Source: Methanomassiliicoccus luminyensis B10
GTDB taxonomy: Archaea; Thermoplasmatota; Thermoplasmata; Methanomassiliicoccales; Methanomassiliicoccaceae
Length of the DNA stretch: 64,000 nt
Assembly (NCBI RefSeq): GCF_000308215.1
Contig: NZ_CAJE01000004.1
Span: forward strand, 103,532-167,531
Direction: 5' to 3'
Shown one piece after another: positions 43,597-52,044 of the stretch (positions are counted from its first letter, which is position 1; every line of letters begins with the position of its first letter). A model generated the notes under the pieces. That model ran no database searches. It was given only the letters and a program-made list of their open reading frames with translations, and was not told where the DNA came from. Position numbers and translations under genes: made by a program.

Positions 43597-43800
43597 GCGC
43601 ACTCTCCTAATTACGGATACCATATTTAGACCTTCGCCCAAAGCGGTCCCGACCTCGGACCCATGCCAGCAGCGGTCTCGCCAGGTGGACGGGTCGTCCC
43701 GTAAAGTTTGACTTATCTAGTTATATATAAATACTATATTATGCAATACATTGTCGGACAAAAGAGGTCTATCCGACCTCTCCCGTCACATGGTGCGAGG

Positions 43801-44040
43801 ATGGAAGAGCCAGAATTGGAGAAGGTGACGATACGTCTTCCCGAGCGCTACGTTCGTGCGTTGGACTTCCTGGTGAAGGTGGACGATTTCCCCTCACGGT
43901 CCGAGGCGATACGCGCAGCGATCCGGGACTTCATCTACGAGCGTGTGGATGTCGTAATGGACAAGGTCAAGAAGATGGAGGAGGCAGAAAAGACCCTCGC
44001 CGCCATGGAAGTGTTCGAGTCTGAATATCTAAGGAAGTAG
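43801..44040 (+). CDS. Ribbon-helix-helix (CopG-family) DNA-binding protein
   Basis: 79-residue regulator. The beta-strand KVTIRLPERYVRAL and helix pair FPSRSEAIRAAIRDFIYE form the RHH fold; a charged helix follows (VDVVMDKVKKMEEAEK). No C-terminal NikR-type metal domain is present. The ATG at 43801 is preferred; the frame runs 31 residues upstream over a strongly AT-rich stretch with TATATATAAATA near 43724. Function unknown, possibly autoregulatory. Confidence 0.75.
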   Translation: MEEPELEKVTIRLPERYVRALDFLVKVDDFPSRSEAIRAAIRDFIYERVDVVMDKVKKMEEAEKTLAAMEVFESEYLRK

Positions 44041-44100
44041 GGCCTGCAAAGAATGGGATGGGATGCACATTCAAACGCTTGCCTAAAATCCTCCCCCTTC

Positions 44101-44117
44101 TATTTTTTCTTTTTTTA
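44101..44117 (+). terminator. T-rich terminator after the RHH gene
   Basis: Two runs of T (six, then seven) after a C-rich stretch lie 60 bp past the stop on the plus strand. T-runs terminate archaeal transcription. Confidence 0.55.
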
Positions 44118-44152
44118 TCCGAAAGGGGAATTGCTGAAAGGGTTTGGGTCGT

Positions 44153-44920
44153 TCAGCCGATGTAGCCGAGGTCTTCCTTCCGAGGCTCCACAGGGCTTTC
44201 GATCTCCTTGAGCTTGGAGGTTATGAGGTCGATCTGCTCGGCCTTGCTGACCAGCTCGGAGAAGTCGATCTCCACGTTGAGTATGGCGGCCAGGATGCGC
44301 AGCACCGCCTCGGCCCCCTTGGGGTCAACGAAGTAGCCGGAGGTCTCGCCCATAAGGCACACCGCCTTGATCCCATAGACCTTGCCGAGGCCGAGCAGCA
44401 GGCCGCTCGCCCCCACGATGCCGGACCCGGGCTCTCCCTTGGAGAATATGACCCCCTTGGTCTTCATATCATCCACCAGCTCCTTGGTGGTGGCCGCGCC
44501 GAGAACGCGGGGCTGCTCCACCATCTTGCCGACCCCGTAGCCGCCAAGGGTGAATATGGTGTCCACCCCGTACTTTTGGCACAGTTGGAGAACGTGGTCC
44601 GAGAGGTCGTACTGGCCCTCGGGGGTGAGGCCCTGATAGTCCCCGATCAGGATGATGAGGTCAGGGTGCTTGCCGTCGGCCTGTGAGTAATAAAGCTCAT
44701 TGTTGACCAGCTTGGTCACGCCGTCCTCGTCAACGATGACCTGGGGCGGGAAATAGGCCGAGTAGATGTCCGCGAACTTCTTGGCCTTGAGCTGATCGAG
44801 GAGGTGCTCCGCGGCCAGCTTGCCCACGTTGCCCACCCCGGGGAGCCCCTCGATCAGGATGGGGCCCTTTAAAACCGGTTCCTCATGGATGATGGTCTTG
44901 ATCTTTTCCATAGTCGCCAC
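44153..44920 (-). CDS. PAC2-family protein (proteasome assembly chaperone-like)
   Basis: 255 residues of the PAC2/COG1938 family, ATP-grasp-independent proteins related to eukaryotic proteasome assembly chaperone 2. Signature segments are LIEGLPGVGNVGKLAAEHL, IGDYQGLTPEGQY and TLGGYGVGKM. The archaeal role is not firmly known. The start is GTG 44920 (GAGG 7 nt upstream); ATG 44911 is an alternative. It overlaps the nop10 3' end by 38 bp and closes the translation-gene operon. Confidence 0.87.
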   Translation of the reverse strand: MATMEKIKTIIHEEPVLKGPILIEGLPGVGNVGKLAAEHLLDQLKAKKFADIYSAYFPPQVIVDEDGVTKLVNNELYYSQADGKHPDLIILIGDYQGLTPEGQYDLSDHVLQLCQKYGVDTIFTLGGYGVGKMVEQPRVLGAATTKELVDDMKTKGVIFSKGEPGSGIVGASGLLLGLGKVYGIKAVCLMGETSGYFVDPKGAEAVLRILAAILNVEIDFSELVSKAEQIDLITSKLKEIESPVEPRKEDLGYIG

Positions 44921-45074
44921 GCTCCTTCCTCAATCTTCGTCTGTATTCGCCATACCGGTCCTCAGGAGAATACCTGGGGGGTATGGGCATGTCCGTAGTA
45001 CACCCGCAGCGACCGCACTGGTCCAGCAGAGTATATTCAACGCATTTTGGACACTTTCTTAGTGATGTTCTCAT
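44883..45074 (-). CDS. nop10: Ribosome biogenesis protein Nop10
   Basis: 63-residue component of H/ACA RNPs, which guide pseudouridylation with Cbf5, Gar1 and L7Ae. The N-terminal zinc ribbon CPKCVEYTLLDQCGRCG and the linear PIPPRYSPEDRYGEYRRRLR tail that wraps Cbf5 are characteristic. It lies 85 bp after the aIF2-alpha gene. Confidence 0.95.
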   Translation of the reverse strand: MRTSLRKCPKCVEYTLLDQCGRCGCTTDMPIPPRYSPEDRYGEYRRRLRKERGDYGKDQDHHP

Positions 45075-45159
45075 GTTTTAACCTTTCCCATGTGACCGGC
45101 CAGCGTGCCATATCCTAGTATGGGGGTGCTATCGCATGAGGTTACGACTATAATATCCT

Positions 45160-45942
45160 TCATTTTGCCTCGCGGTGGAAGACCGCCTTGCCACCGCATG
45201 ACTGGAGGTTGGAGATGATGTTGGTCGTAACGGCCTTCATCTCCTCTTCGGCGGCCTTGTAGTCGGGGGCCGACACTACCACGCGGTACTTGGGTGCGCC
45301 GATGTACTGGATCTTGACCTGCTCCTTGCTCGATACGATCCCGGCGATGAGCGCATCCTTGATGTGGTCCACGCCGTCCGGCAGGGGACAGGTCATCTCC
45401 AGCATGCCGTCGATCTGCACATACGAGGGGGTGACGTTCTCTTTCGCCACCTCGATGAAGGTCTTGGTCCAGGGGCCTTCGAAACCCTCTTCCTGCAGAG
45501 AGGCGGGGGTGGTGGCCACCTGCTCGAACGCCCCATACAGGGTACCGAAGCTGTCCATCAGCGCGTAGCCGAACTCCTCGTAGCTCGCATCCTTGGTCTT
45601 GCCCAGGCGCTCGGCCACGATCTCAATGAGCTTGTCGGCCTTGTTCTCGTTCTTCCACTGCTGGATCTTCTCCCTCTTCTGGTGTTCGTTCACCGATTTG
45701 AGGGAAAGGTCGATGTGGCCCTTGGACGAGTCGACGCCCAGGACCTTGCACACGATCTTCTGCCCTTCTCTTACGTAGTCCCTGATGTACTTGACCCATC
45801 CGGTAGCGACATCCCTGATGTGGATGAAGCCTTCCTTGGCATCGTACTCGTCGAGCGAGACGAACGCCCCGAAGTTCTTGACGCTCTGGACAGTGCAGAC
45901 GACCAGCTCGCCCTCCTCGGGGAAGTCGCTTTGGCGGGCCAT
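45160..45942 (-). CDS. Translation initiation factor aIF2 subunit alpha
   Basis: 260 residues, normal length. The N-terminal S1 (OB) domain GELVVCTVQSVKNFGAFVSL ends near residue 85, followed by the helical middle domain and the C-terminal alpha/beta domain that binds aIF2-gamma. It delivers initiator Met-tRNA with the beta and gamma subunits. It starts 2 bp after the S27e stop, in the L44e-S27e-aIF2-alpha order seen across euryarchaea. Confidence 0.97.
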   Translation of the reverse strand: MARQSDFPEEGELVVCTVQSVKNFGAFVSLDEYDAKEGFIHIRDVATGWVKYIRDYVREGQKIVCKVLGVDSSKGHIDLSLKSVNEHQKREKIQQWKNENKADKLIEIVAERLGKTKDASYEEFGYALMDSFGTLYGAFEQVATTPASLQEEGFEGPWTKTFIEVAKENVTPSYVQIDGMLEMTCPLPDGVDHIKDALIAGIVSSKEQVKIQYIGAPKYRVVVSAPDYKAAEEEMKAVTTNIISNLQSCGGKAVFHREAK

Positions 45943-45944
45943 GT

Positions 45945-46124
45945 TTAATCAACCACCTCGACCAGCTTGCCGCGCAGCTCGCCCGCGCCGCCCCTGGTCT
46001 TAACGAGGGTGGACCCGCATACGTTGCAGGTCACGTTGACCGCCGGGTTCTTGAATGTGATCTGTTCGTTCGCACAGTCGGGGCACTTCACCTTGATGAA
46101 CTTACCAGTCTTAGCTTCTGACAT
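45945..46124 (-). CDS. rps27e: Ribosomal protein S27e
   Basis: 59-residue small-subunit protein with a four-Cys zinc ribbon (VKCPDCANEQ and TCNVCGSTL). The ATG at 46124 follows GGAG; the longer upstream frame is the out-of-frame part of L44e. Confidence 0.95.
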   Translation of the reverse strand: MSEAKTGKFIKVKCPDCANEQITFKNPAVNVTCNVCGSTLVKTRGGAGELRGKLVEVVD

Positions 46125-46129
46125 AGTGA

Positions 46130-46408
46130 TCACTCCTCCAGTTCGAACTTCTTTGCTCTGAAGCAGGGCCTCTGGTGGGCCTTCTTGCAGGTCTTGCACC
46201 TGTACCTGAGGTTGACCCTCTTGGTGGGCTTCTCCCTCCCCTCGGGCTTGGGCCTGGGGAATCCGCCGTAGCCGGAGGTCGCGCGCCTGAAACGCCTCTG
46301 ACCCCATTTGAGCTCACTGGCCTTCTTCTTTTTGACCCTTTCTACCTCATGGTCGGTGTGAGATTTGCACTTGGGACAGTAGGTTTTGATCGTGTGAGGC
46401 ATCTTCAT
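46130..46408 (-). CDS. rpl44e: Ribosomal protein L44e
   Basis: 92-residue large-subunit protein. The N-terminal zinc-binding [12 protein letters not shown] pairs with [12 protein letters not shown] at the C-terminus, around a basic core ending [10 protein letters not shown]. The ATG at 46408 ([11 protein letters not shown]) fits the family start; 46402 is possible. First gene of the operon. Confidence 0.95.
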   Translation of the reverse strand: MKMPHTIKTYCPKCKSHTDHEVERVKKKKASELKWGQRRFRRATSGYGGFPRPKPEGREKPTKRVNLRYRCKTCKKAHQRPCFRAKKFELEE

Positions 46409-46450
46409 TACTAACACCCTTTACGAAGTAAGTTACGCTAATACGCAATT

Positions 46451-46460
46451 AATATTTAAA
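46451..46460 (-). promoter_or_regulatory. TATA box for the L44e operon
   Basis: TTTAAATATT on the minus strand, about 48 bp from the L44e start, predicts a leader of about 20 nt. Confidence 0.5.
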
Positions 46461-46461
46461 G

Positions 46462-46809
46462 TATTAGCAGTCTCACGTACCGCAAGCATCGGACATCTGG
46501 CTATATCATTTTGAGCATGTTTCGGGAACGTCCCGCGAGGTGCGTTCCGCCGGGGGCCGACAGCGAGTTCTGGCACCGTGCCCGAGGGGCGGGAGCATCC
46601 GAAAAAGGGGGTCCCTGACGCTCAATTAATATATTAATGATTTGAATACATATTACTAAAGTGGCTGAGAATTCTTCCGTTCGTAAAAAAAGTTAACAAA
46701 ACCTGGAACAAAGGGAAAAAAAGGTACTGGACCACATCATTATGGGCGTTCATAGGCTGAAATAGAAAGTGATATATATGGTGCCATTAATAATTGCTTA
46801 AGATAAATT
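46462..46809. other. Divergent intergenic region, AT-rich in its right half
   Basis: No gene supported. The left half is GC-rich, with a short hairpin GGAACG/CGTTCC (46525-46548). From about 46620 the sequence is strongly AT-rich with A-runs, unlike the rest of the window. The right end holds the TATA box of the winged-helix gene. The AT-rich part may be a promoter-proximal regulator region; no origin repeats were recognised. Confidence 0.35.
46771..46780 (+). promoter_or_regulatory. TATA box for the winged-helix regulator gene
   Basis: GATATATATG is centred 35 bp before the ATG at 46810. Confidence 0.5.
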
Positions 46810-47178
46810 ATGAATGAGAGAGGATTCACAAAAAAGGACGAGACCCTGGTGAAGCTGCTGATGCGCACGGACATGCCGAAAAACGTCGCCAAGACGCTGG
46901 TGTTCCTGCGCAAGAAGGAGGAGACCACTTCGGTCGAGATCGAGATCTCCACAGCGCTCAGGCAACCAGAGGTTTCTATCGCCATGCAGGAGCTGCGCCG
47001 GCGGAAATGGGTGATCAAGAGGGACATAAAGAAGGAAGGGAAGGGAAGGCCCGTACACTCGTACAAGCTGGCCCTGCCCTTTGACAAGATTGTCGAGACC
47101 ATCGAGAAGGAAGAGAAAAAGCGGATCGAGGAGATCGAGAACAACGTCAAGGCCCTGAAACAGGCCGTGGCGCAGTAA
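46810..47178 (+). CDS. Winged-helix transcriptional regulator (archaeal type)
   Basis: 122-residue MarR/TrmB-like DNA-binding protein: helices MPKNVAKTLVFLRKKEETTS, recognition helix ALRQPEVSIAMQELRRRKWV, wing KRDIKKEGKGRPVHSYKLAL, then a charged C-terminal helix probably for dimerisation. No ligand domain is present. Its target is unknown; the AT-rich upstream region could be its own operator. It is convergent with rpiA. Confidence 0.83.
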   Translation: MNERGFTKKDETLVKLLMRTDMPKNVAKTLVFLRKKEETTSVEIEISTALRQPEVSIAMQELRRRKWVIKRDIKKEGKGRPVHSYKLALPFDKIVETIEKEEKKRIEEIENNVKALKQAVAQ

Positions 47179-47182
47179 CGGC

Positions 47183-47854
47183 CTAGGCCCTCTCCTTCAC
47201 CACGGCCCCTTTCTCCGTCCCCACCACAACGCGGCTAGCTAGTCCTATGAATAGGCCGTTCTCCACGACCCCGGGGATGGAGTTGAGATCCCTCTCTATC
47301 TTCTCAGGTTCGCTGATGACCTTGAACTTGCAGTCGTAGATGTAGTTGCCGTTGTCGGTGACGAAGGGCCTGTCCCCTCCCCTTAGCGAGGCCACGCAGC
47401 CCAGCGCTTCGATCGCTTCCTTGGTGCGCACGTGGCTGAACGGGATGACCTCTATCGGAAGGGGGGTCTTGACGCCCAGCTGGTCGACCATCTTGGAATC
47501 GTCCACGATGATTATCTCTTCCTTGGAATGGTATGCAACGATCTTCTCGCGCAGCAGCGCCCCGCCCAGTCCCTTGATGAGCCGGAACCGGGGATCCACC
47601 TCGTCCGCGCCGTCTATGGTCAGGTCGATCTCTTTCACCTGGTCCAGGGTGGTCAGGGGTATTCCCAGCGACCGGGCCTGCTTCTCCGTCTCTATGGATG
47701 TCGGTATGCCGACCAGCTTGTAGCCGCTGGCGACCAGCTTTCCGATCTCGTCCACCGCCAGACGGGTGGTCGAACCGGTGCCGAGGCCCAGGACCATGCC
47801 GTCCTTCACGAACTCCACCGCCTTGCGGGCGGCCTGCAGCTTCTTTTCGCTCAT
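47183..47854 (-). CDS. rpiA: Ribose-5-phosphate isomerase A
   Basis: Interconverts ribose 5-phosphate and ribulose 5-phosphate. 223 residues, with the signature GLGTGSTTRLAVDEIG, catalytic region DGADEVDPRFRLIKGLGGALLRE (Asp and Glu), and KTPLPIEVIPF. It overlaps the stop of the ArfB-like gene by ATGA. Ribose supply for nucleotides and flavin-type cofactors is consistent with that neighbour. Confidence 0.95.
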   Translation of the reverse strand: MSEKKLQAARKAVEFVKDGMVLGLGTGSTTRLAVDEIGKLVASGYKLVGIPTSIETEKQARSLGIPLTTLDQVKEIDLTIDGADEVDPRFRLIKGLGGALLREKIVAYHSKEEIIIVDDSKMVDQLGVKTPLPIEVIPFSHVRTKEAIEALGCVASLRGGDRPFVTDNGNYIYDCKFKVISEPEKIERDLNSIPGVVENGLFIGLASRVVVGTEKGAVVKERA

Positions 47855-48558
47855 TTCTTTACCTCGAAGGAGCTTCTTACCTCGTCGGTCAACCGGTCGA
47901 TGATGTATGAATTTAACTCCCGGCCCAGCTCGGCGGTGGCGCGGGGAGCGTCGCCGACGAAGCCGTCAGGCATGGACCGCTCGGGGTCGCGCACTATCAT
48001 GTACCCCTGGCTGACGTACCTTCCCGCCTTCTTGGCCTTCTTGACCAGCTCCGGGGCGATGTCCATCATGCGTGACGTTTCGAGCTTGCCGCCGTGCCCG
48101 TCGCCCTTCTGGTCGATGGGGAACTGCTTGGCCAGATCATAGTCCGTCAGCAGCATGAGCTTGACGTCATGCCGCTCCGCGATCTCGGCGCACGCTTGCC
48201 GCAGAGCGTTCATATGCGACGAGCCGGCGTGGCCGCTGATGACCACGAGCTTGTCCACGCCGTTCGCGATCAGGGATTCCATGATGTCCCTGGTCACCAG
48301 TACGGTGGTCTCAAAGCTCAGGCCGATGGTCCCGGGCATGTTCTTGGTGGATGAATGGAACGCGTAGCGCAGGGGCGGGGCCACCAGGCCCCCGACCCTG
48401 TCGGAGACTAGGTCGGCGACGTACTCTGGCTGCACCGAGTCGGTGCACAGGGGGAGGTGGTACCCGTGCGCCTCCGTCCCGCCGATGGGCAGGAACACGA
48501 TGGGCTTCTTCTTCATGGCCGTCTTGAACTCGACGGACGACAGGGAGTCGAGGCGCAT
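47851..48558 (-). CDS. arfB: Creatininase-family amidohydrolase, probable ArfB (FAPy deformylase)
   Basis: 235-residue metal-dependent amidohydrolase. The Glu/His/Asp metal set appears in LPIGGTEAHGYHLPLCTDS, with SGHAGSSHMNAL and a GDGHGGKLETS motif. In methanogens this family includes ArfB, which removes the formyl group from FAPy in riboflavin and F420 precursor synthesis; creatininase itself is unlikely in this setting. The assignment depends on the family and lineage. The start at 48558 overlaps the preceding 56-residue zinc ribbon gene, and rpiA follows with a 4-bp overlap. Confidence 0.78.
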   Translation of the reverse strand: MRLDSLSSVEFKTAMKKKPIVFLPIGGTEAHGYHLPLCTDSVQPEYVADLVSDRVGGLVAPPLRYAFHSSTKNMPGTIGLSFETTVLVTRDIMESLIANGVDKLVVISGHAGSSHMNALRQACAEIAERHDVKLMLLTDYDLAKQFPIDQKGDGHGGKLETSRMMDIAPELVKKAKKAGRYVSQGYMIVRDPERSMPDGFVGDAPRATAELGRELNSYIIDRLTDEVRSSFEVKK

Positions 48559-48728
48559 CAGCGCAGCTCCTTCTTGGCCGGCACCTTTGACCGGTCGATG
48601 AGGGCGGTCCCGCACACCGGGCAGTTGCCCCTCTCCAAGGAATCAACGTCGAACTTCTTCTTGAGCTCCTGGTTCAGCTGGTCCAGGTCGTCCTTCTTGA
48701 TGGTCCGGTCGCATCGGGGGCAGTACAT
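48558..48728 (-). CDS. Small zinc-ribbon protein
   Basis: 56 residues starting MYCPRCDRTI and ending in GNCPVCGTALIDRSK, so two CxxC pairs bind one zinc. A charged helix lies between. The stop TGA overlaps the arfB start (TGATG), which supports translation. Function unknown; first gene of a three-gene operon with arfB and rpiA. Confidence 0.72.
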   Translation of the reverse strand: MYCPRCDRTIKKDDLDQLNQELKKKFDVDSLERGNCPVCGTALIDRSKVPAKKELR

Positions 48729-48811
48729 GGCGGGTCCATGGCAATCTGCGGTAGATAATGCTGATGCGGGGACGGGTCAAGCCTTAAGTCAGGAGGTCAT
48801 GATTACCGTTC

Positions 48812-49495
48812 ATGCGCCTAGCCGCCCTGTATTCTGGAGGTAAGGACTCCACCTTCGCCGCCTACCTGATGGAGCAGCAGGGCCACGCCGTCGACCTCCT
48901 GGTGAGCGTGATGCCCCGGGACCCCCATTCCTGGGTGTTCCACACTCCCAACCTGGCCCTGGTGCCCCTCATGGCCGCGGCCATGGGGAAGGAGCTGGTC
49001 ACGGTGGGAAGTTCGGGCGAGGAGAAGGATGACCTGAGGGCCCTGGCGGAGGTGCTTTCCGGGCTCGATGTGGAGGGAGTGGTCACCGGGGCCATAGCCT
49101 CTGACTATCAGTGGGACCGCATCAACCACGTGTGCGATCCCCTGGGCCTCCGCGTCTTCTCCCCGCTGTGGCGGAAGGACCAGTCCATGCTCATGGAGGA
49201 GCTGATCAGCGCCGGGATAAGGGCGGCGCTGGTAACGGTGGCGGCCGAAGGGCTGGGGCCGTCATGGCTGGGCCGGGAGATCGACCTCGCCTCGCTCGCC
49301 GAGCTTAGGCAGCTGTCCGGACGCTACGGGATGAACGTAGCCGGGGAGGGCGGGGAGTACGAAACGCTGACGCTCGATTCCCCCATGCACCGCAAGGCCC
49401 TGCGGATCGTTGAGGCGGAGACCGAGATCGCCAGGGACGGGGGGGCGCTGAAGGTGACGAAGGCAGTATTGGAGGATAAGCATGGCAGGACATAG
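48812..49495 (+). CDS. dph6: Diphthine-ammonia ligase (Dph6-like ATP pyrophosphatase)
   Basis: Last step of diphthamide synthesis on elongation factor 2: ATP-dependent amidation of diphthine. 227 residues of the Alpha_ANH-like type with PP-loop SGGKDSTFAAYLM at residue 8 and the family hallmark GEGGEYETLTLD near residue 176. The final residues overlap the start of the methyltransferase gene by 14 bp. Confidence 0.92.
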   Translation: MRLAALYSGGKDSTFAAYLMEQQGHAVDLLVSVMPRDPHSWVFHTPNLALVPLMAAAMGKELVTVGSSGEEKDDLRALAEVLSGLDVEGVVTGAIASDYQWDRINHVCDPLGLRVFSPLWRKDQSMLMEELISAGIRAALVTVAAEGLGPSWLGREIDLASLAELRQLSGRYGMNVAGEGGEYETLTLDSPMHRKALRIVEAETEIARDGGALKVTKAVLEDKHGRT

Positions 49496-50039
49496 GTTCC
49501 CCGCAGAAGGGAGGAAGCGCCTGAACGACGAGAACCGCCGGAAGAGGCAGCCGGCCGAAGGCATAATCGAGAGAATGGCCCCCTCGCCGAACGAGGTGGT
49601 CGCCGACCTCGGGGCCGGCATTGGTTACATCTCCATCCCTCTAGCTAGCCGCGTGGGGAAGGTGTTCGCGCTGGACGCCCAGCAGGACATGCTAGATGAG
49701 ATCATGGCCAACGCTCCATTCGAGGTGAAGGGGAAGATAGAGGCGGTCAAGGCCGAGCTGCCCAAGCTGCCGTTCGAGGGCTCCTCGCTCGACCGCGCCA
49801 TCCTGGTCAACGTCGCCCACGAGGTCGAGGACAAGCCCCTGCTGGTGTCCGAGCTGCGCCGCTGCCTGAAGAAGGGCGGCAAGCTCACCATTGTCGATTT
49901 CCCCAAGAAGGAGACCAGTTTCGGTCCTCCTCTTCACGATCGAATGAGCGAGGAGGAGATGCTGGCTGCTTTCGCCCCCTTCAAAGAGGTCAGGAGATGG
50001 AGCTTCCCGGAGTTCTACCAGCTGGAGCTGGAGCGTTAG
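49482..50039 (+). CDS. SAM-dependent methyltransferase (class I)
   Basis: 185-residue Rossmann-fold methyltransferase with VADLGAGIGYISIPLA as the SAM-binding motif I, then FALDAQQDML, and a post-motif region VNVAHEVEDKPLLVSELRRCLKKGGKLTIVDF typical of UbiE-like enzymes. The substrate is unknown. It overlaps dph6 by 14 bp, so the two are co-transcribed. Confidence 0.82.
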   Translation: MAGHRFPAEGRKRLNDENRRKRQPAEGIIERMAPSPNEVVADLGAGIGYISIPLASRVGKVFALDAQQDMLDEIMANAPFEVKGKIEAVKAELPKLPFEGSSLDRAILVNVAHEVEDKPLLVSELRRCLKKGGKLTIVDFPKKETSFGPPLHDRMSEEEMLAAFAPFKEVRRWSFPEFYQLELER

Positions 50040-50139
50040 CAGGGAAAAGCTGGCAGGAACGCTCACGCGACCCGTGAAAAATGGTCTGAAAGGGTTTGAC
50101 CGCCCACCACTTCCGGGAAGCGGTCCCTGGGGGACCCGT

Positions 50140-51714
50140 TCAAGCCGTCTCCGGCTCGGTCGCCCTTTCCCTGGCCTCAGTGCTCAGTGCGATCCCGACC
50201 ACCAGCGCGATGATGGCCAGGGGAAGACCGATGATCAGGGGGTCGATGACGTTGAACGGTGCGCCCAGGAGGGTCACCTGCCCGAACAGGGCCTGGCATA
50301 TGCCCAACGGCCCCGCCTCCGCGGCGTGCACGAACACCGTCCACAGGAACCAGGATATGGCGCCGACGGAAAGGCTGAGCTTGGCCGGGAGCGCCGCCGG
50401 CCTCTTGCTGTACAGCGCATAGGTGAGCGCAGGCAGGAACGCGCAGGCGCACAGCCCCATGAACATGGCCGTCGCGCGGGCGATGATGTTGGCCGGCATG
50501 ACGAAGGCGAGCGCTACCGAGGCCACGATCATCACGCAGGTGGCTATCTGCGTCACCTTCTTGGACGGCTGGTCTTTCTTAGCGATATGCCGGTACAGAT
50601 CGTACCCGGCGGTGGTGCCCATAGTATGGAAGATGCCGCTAAGGGTGGACATCGCCGCGGCCAGGAGCACCAGGAGGAACATCACTACGAACAGGTCCGG
50701 AGTGGCCGAGTTGATGAACAGGGGAATGACGTTGTCAACGTTTCCGCCGGCAGCCGCAACGGCCAATTGCCCCTGCTCATTCCAGAACCACACGTTGGTC
50801 AGCGGCCCCACGGTGAACGCGACGCCTGTCATCATCAGCAGGAAGGGACCGCCGACCGCTATCGCCCGGTTGAGGGACCGGTCGTCCTTGGCGGTCAGGA
50901 ACCTGACGCTGAGCTGCGGCTGGGCCAGAACGCCTATGCCCACCCCCATCACCATGGTGGTCACCAGGGTCAGCCATATGGTGGACCCGGCGGCAGGCAT
51001 GGCGGTCCAGTCATACAGCCCTCCCGCCTGCAGGTTGTCAGGGATCTGCGGGGAGAGATTGGACAGGGCGGTGAAGCCCTCGCCCACCCCTCCCACGGCC
51101 AGGAAGGTGAGGACCAGGAGCACGGTCATGCCCACCAGCATGAGCAGGCCCTGCATCGCGTCGGTGTACAGGACCGCGATGAGCCCGCCGAAGACGACGT
51201 ACAGCGCGGTGATGGCGGCAAAGCCTACCAGTGAGAGGCCGTAGTCAAGCCCGAAGGTGGTGTGGATGAACCATGCCCCGCCGATGATGATGGCCGCACA
51301 ATAGAGCGGCATGGCGATGAGGATCAGGATGCCGGTGGCGTACTGCATGAACGGGGAGTTGAACCTTTTGCCCAGTAGGTCCGGGAAAGTAACGGCCTTG
51401 AGCTGCTGGCCGATCCTTCTGGTCCTCTTCCCATAGAGGATGAACGCGACCAGGATTCCCAGGCCGATATTGAGGACCGTCAGCCAGATGACGCCCAGGC
51501 CGTACATCGCGCCTATGCCGCCGAAGCCGACAATGGCGGAGGTGCTGATGAAGGTGGCCCCGTAAGAAATGCCGATGATCCAGGGATGCACCTTCCTGCC
51601 GGCGACCATGTAGTCGTCGGCCCCTTTGGTCTGCTTGTATCCCAGGTATCCTAGGTACATGGTGACACCGAGGTACACGATGGCGCAGATCGCGAACACG
51701 GTAGTGTCAACCAT
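50140..51714 (-). CDS. Sodium:solute symporter (SSS/SLC5 family)
   Basis: Na+-driven transporter of 524 residues with about 13 helices. The first helix (FAICAIVYLGVTMYLGYLGY) and GADDYMVAGRKV, SYGATFISTSAIVGFGGIGA and FGGLIAVLYTDAMQGLLML are typical of the pantothenate/proline/monocarboxylate branch. The substrate is not determinable. It overlaps the small accessory gene by 8 bp, which matches the known arrangement of some archaeal and bacterial SSS carriers. Confidence 0.9.
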   Translation of the reverse strand: MVDTTVFAICAIVYLGVTMYLGYLGYKQTKGADDYMVAGRKVHPWIIGISYGATFISTSAIVGFGGIGAMYGLGVIWLTVLNIGLGILVAFILYGKRTRRIGQQLKAVTFPDLLGKRFNSPFMQYATGILILIAMPLYCAAIIIGGAWFIHTTFGLDYGLSLVGFAAITALYVVFGGLIAVLYTDAMQGLLMLVGMTVLLVLTFLAVGGVGEGFTALSNLSPQIPDNLQAGGLYDWTAMPAAGSTIWLTLVTTMVMGVGIGVLAQPQLSVRFLTAKDDRSLNRAIAVGGPFLLMMTGVAFTVGPLTNVWFWNEQGQLAVAAAGGNVDNVIPLFINSATPDLFVVMFLLVLLAAAMSTLSGIFHTMGTTAGYDLYRHIAKKDQPSKKVTQIATCVMIVASVALAFVMPANIIARATAMFMGLCACAFLPALTYALYSKRPAALPAKLSLSVGAISWFLWTVFVHAAEAGPLGICQALFGQVTLLGAPFNVIDPLIIGLPLAIIALVVGIALSTEARERATEPETA

Positions 51715-51835
51715 TGCTCCCCTCTCCCTCGTTCCTCTTCAGCCAGCCGTACGCGATACACAATATGGCGAAGCCTATCGAAAGTGCGTAGCCAAGTATG
51801 ATGAAGGGGTCCTCGATGCCGAACATCGTCCACAT
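51707..51835 (-). CDS. Symporter small accessory protein
   Basis: 42 residues: a short start MWTMFGIEDP, one hydrophobic helix (FIILGYALSIGFAILCIAY) and a charged tail WLKRNEGEGSNG. It overlaps the start of the SSS gene by 8 bp. Small single-helix proteins directly upstream of SSS genes are a recurring pattern, probably a transporter subunit. Confidence 0.78.
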   Translation of the reverse strand: MWTMFGIEDPFIILGYALSIGFAILCIAYGWLKRNEGEGSNG

Positions 51836-52044
51836 CCCGTTGTATCAGTTGTGCCGCCGGATATGCAGTGGCTTCTATTTAACAACGTGCTACATGATAG
51901 CTCGGCTCACGCTATAGTGTGTCAATGTCCGAACGTCGGGAGCGCATGGTCCGGTCGATCTGCCCGGAACGATGAGCGCCCTATCTTGGGGGCACGCCCG
52001 TAAGCATAGTTTGAAATAAGGTCCTCACTTTGCGCCCTCCTCAC

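Noticed and set aside
46525..46600. Possible H/ACA guide RNA near the L44e promoter
   Set aside because: One short hairpin is present but no second hairpin with a clear ANA box 3' of it.
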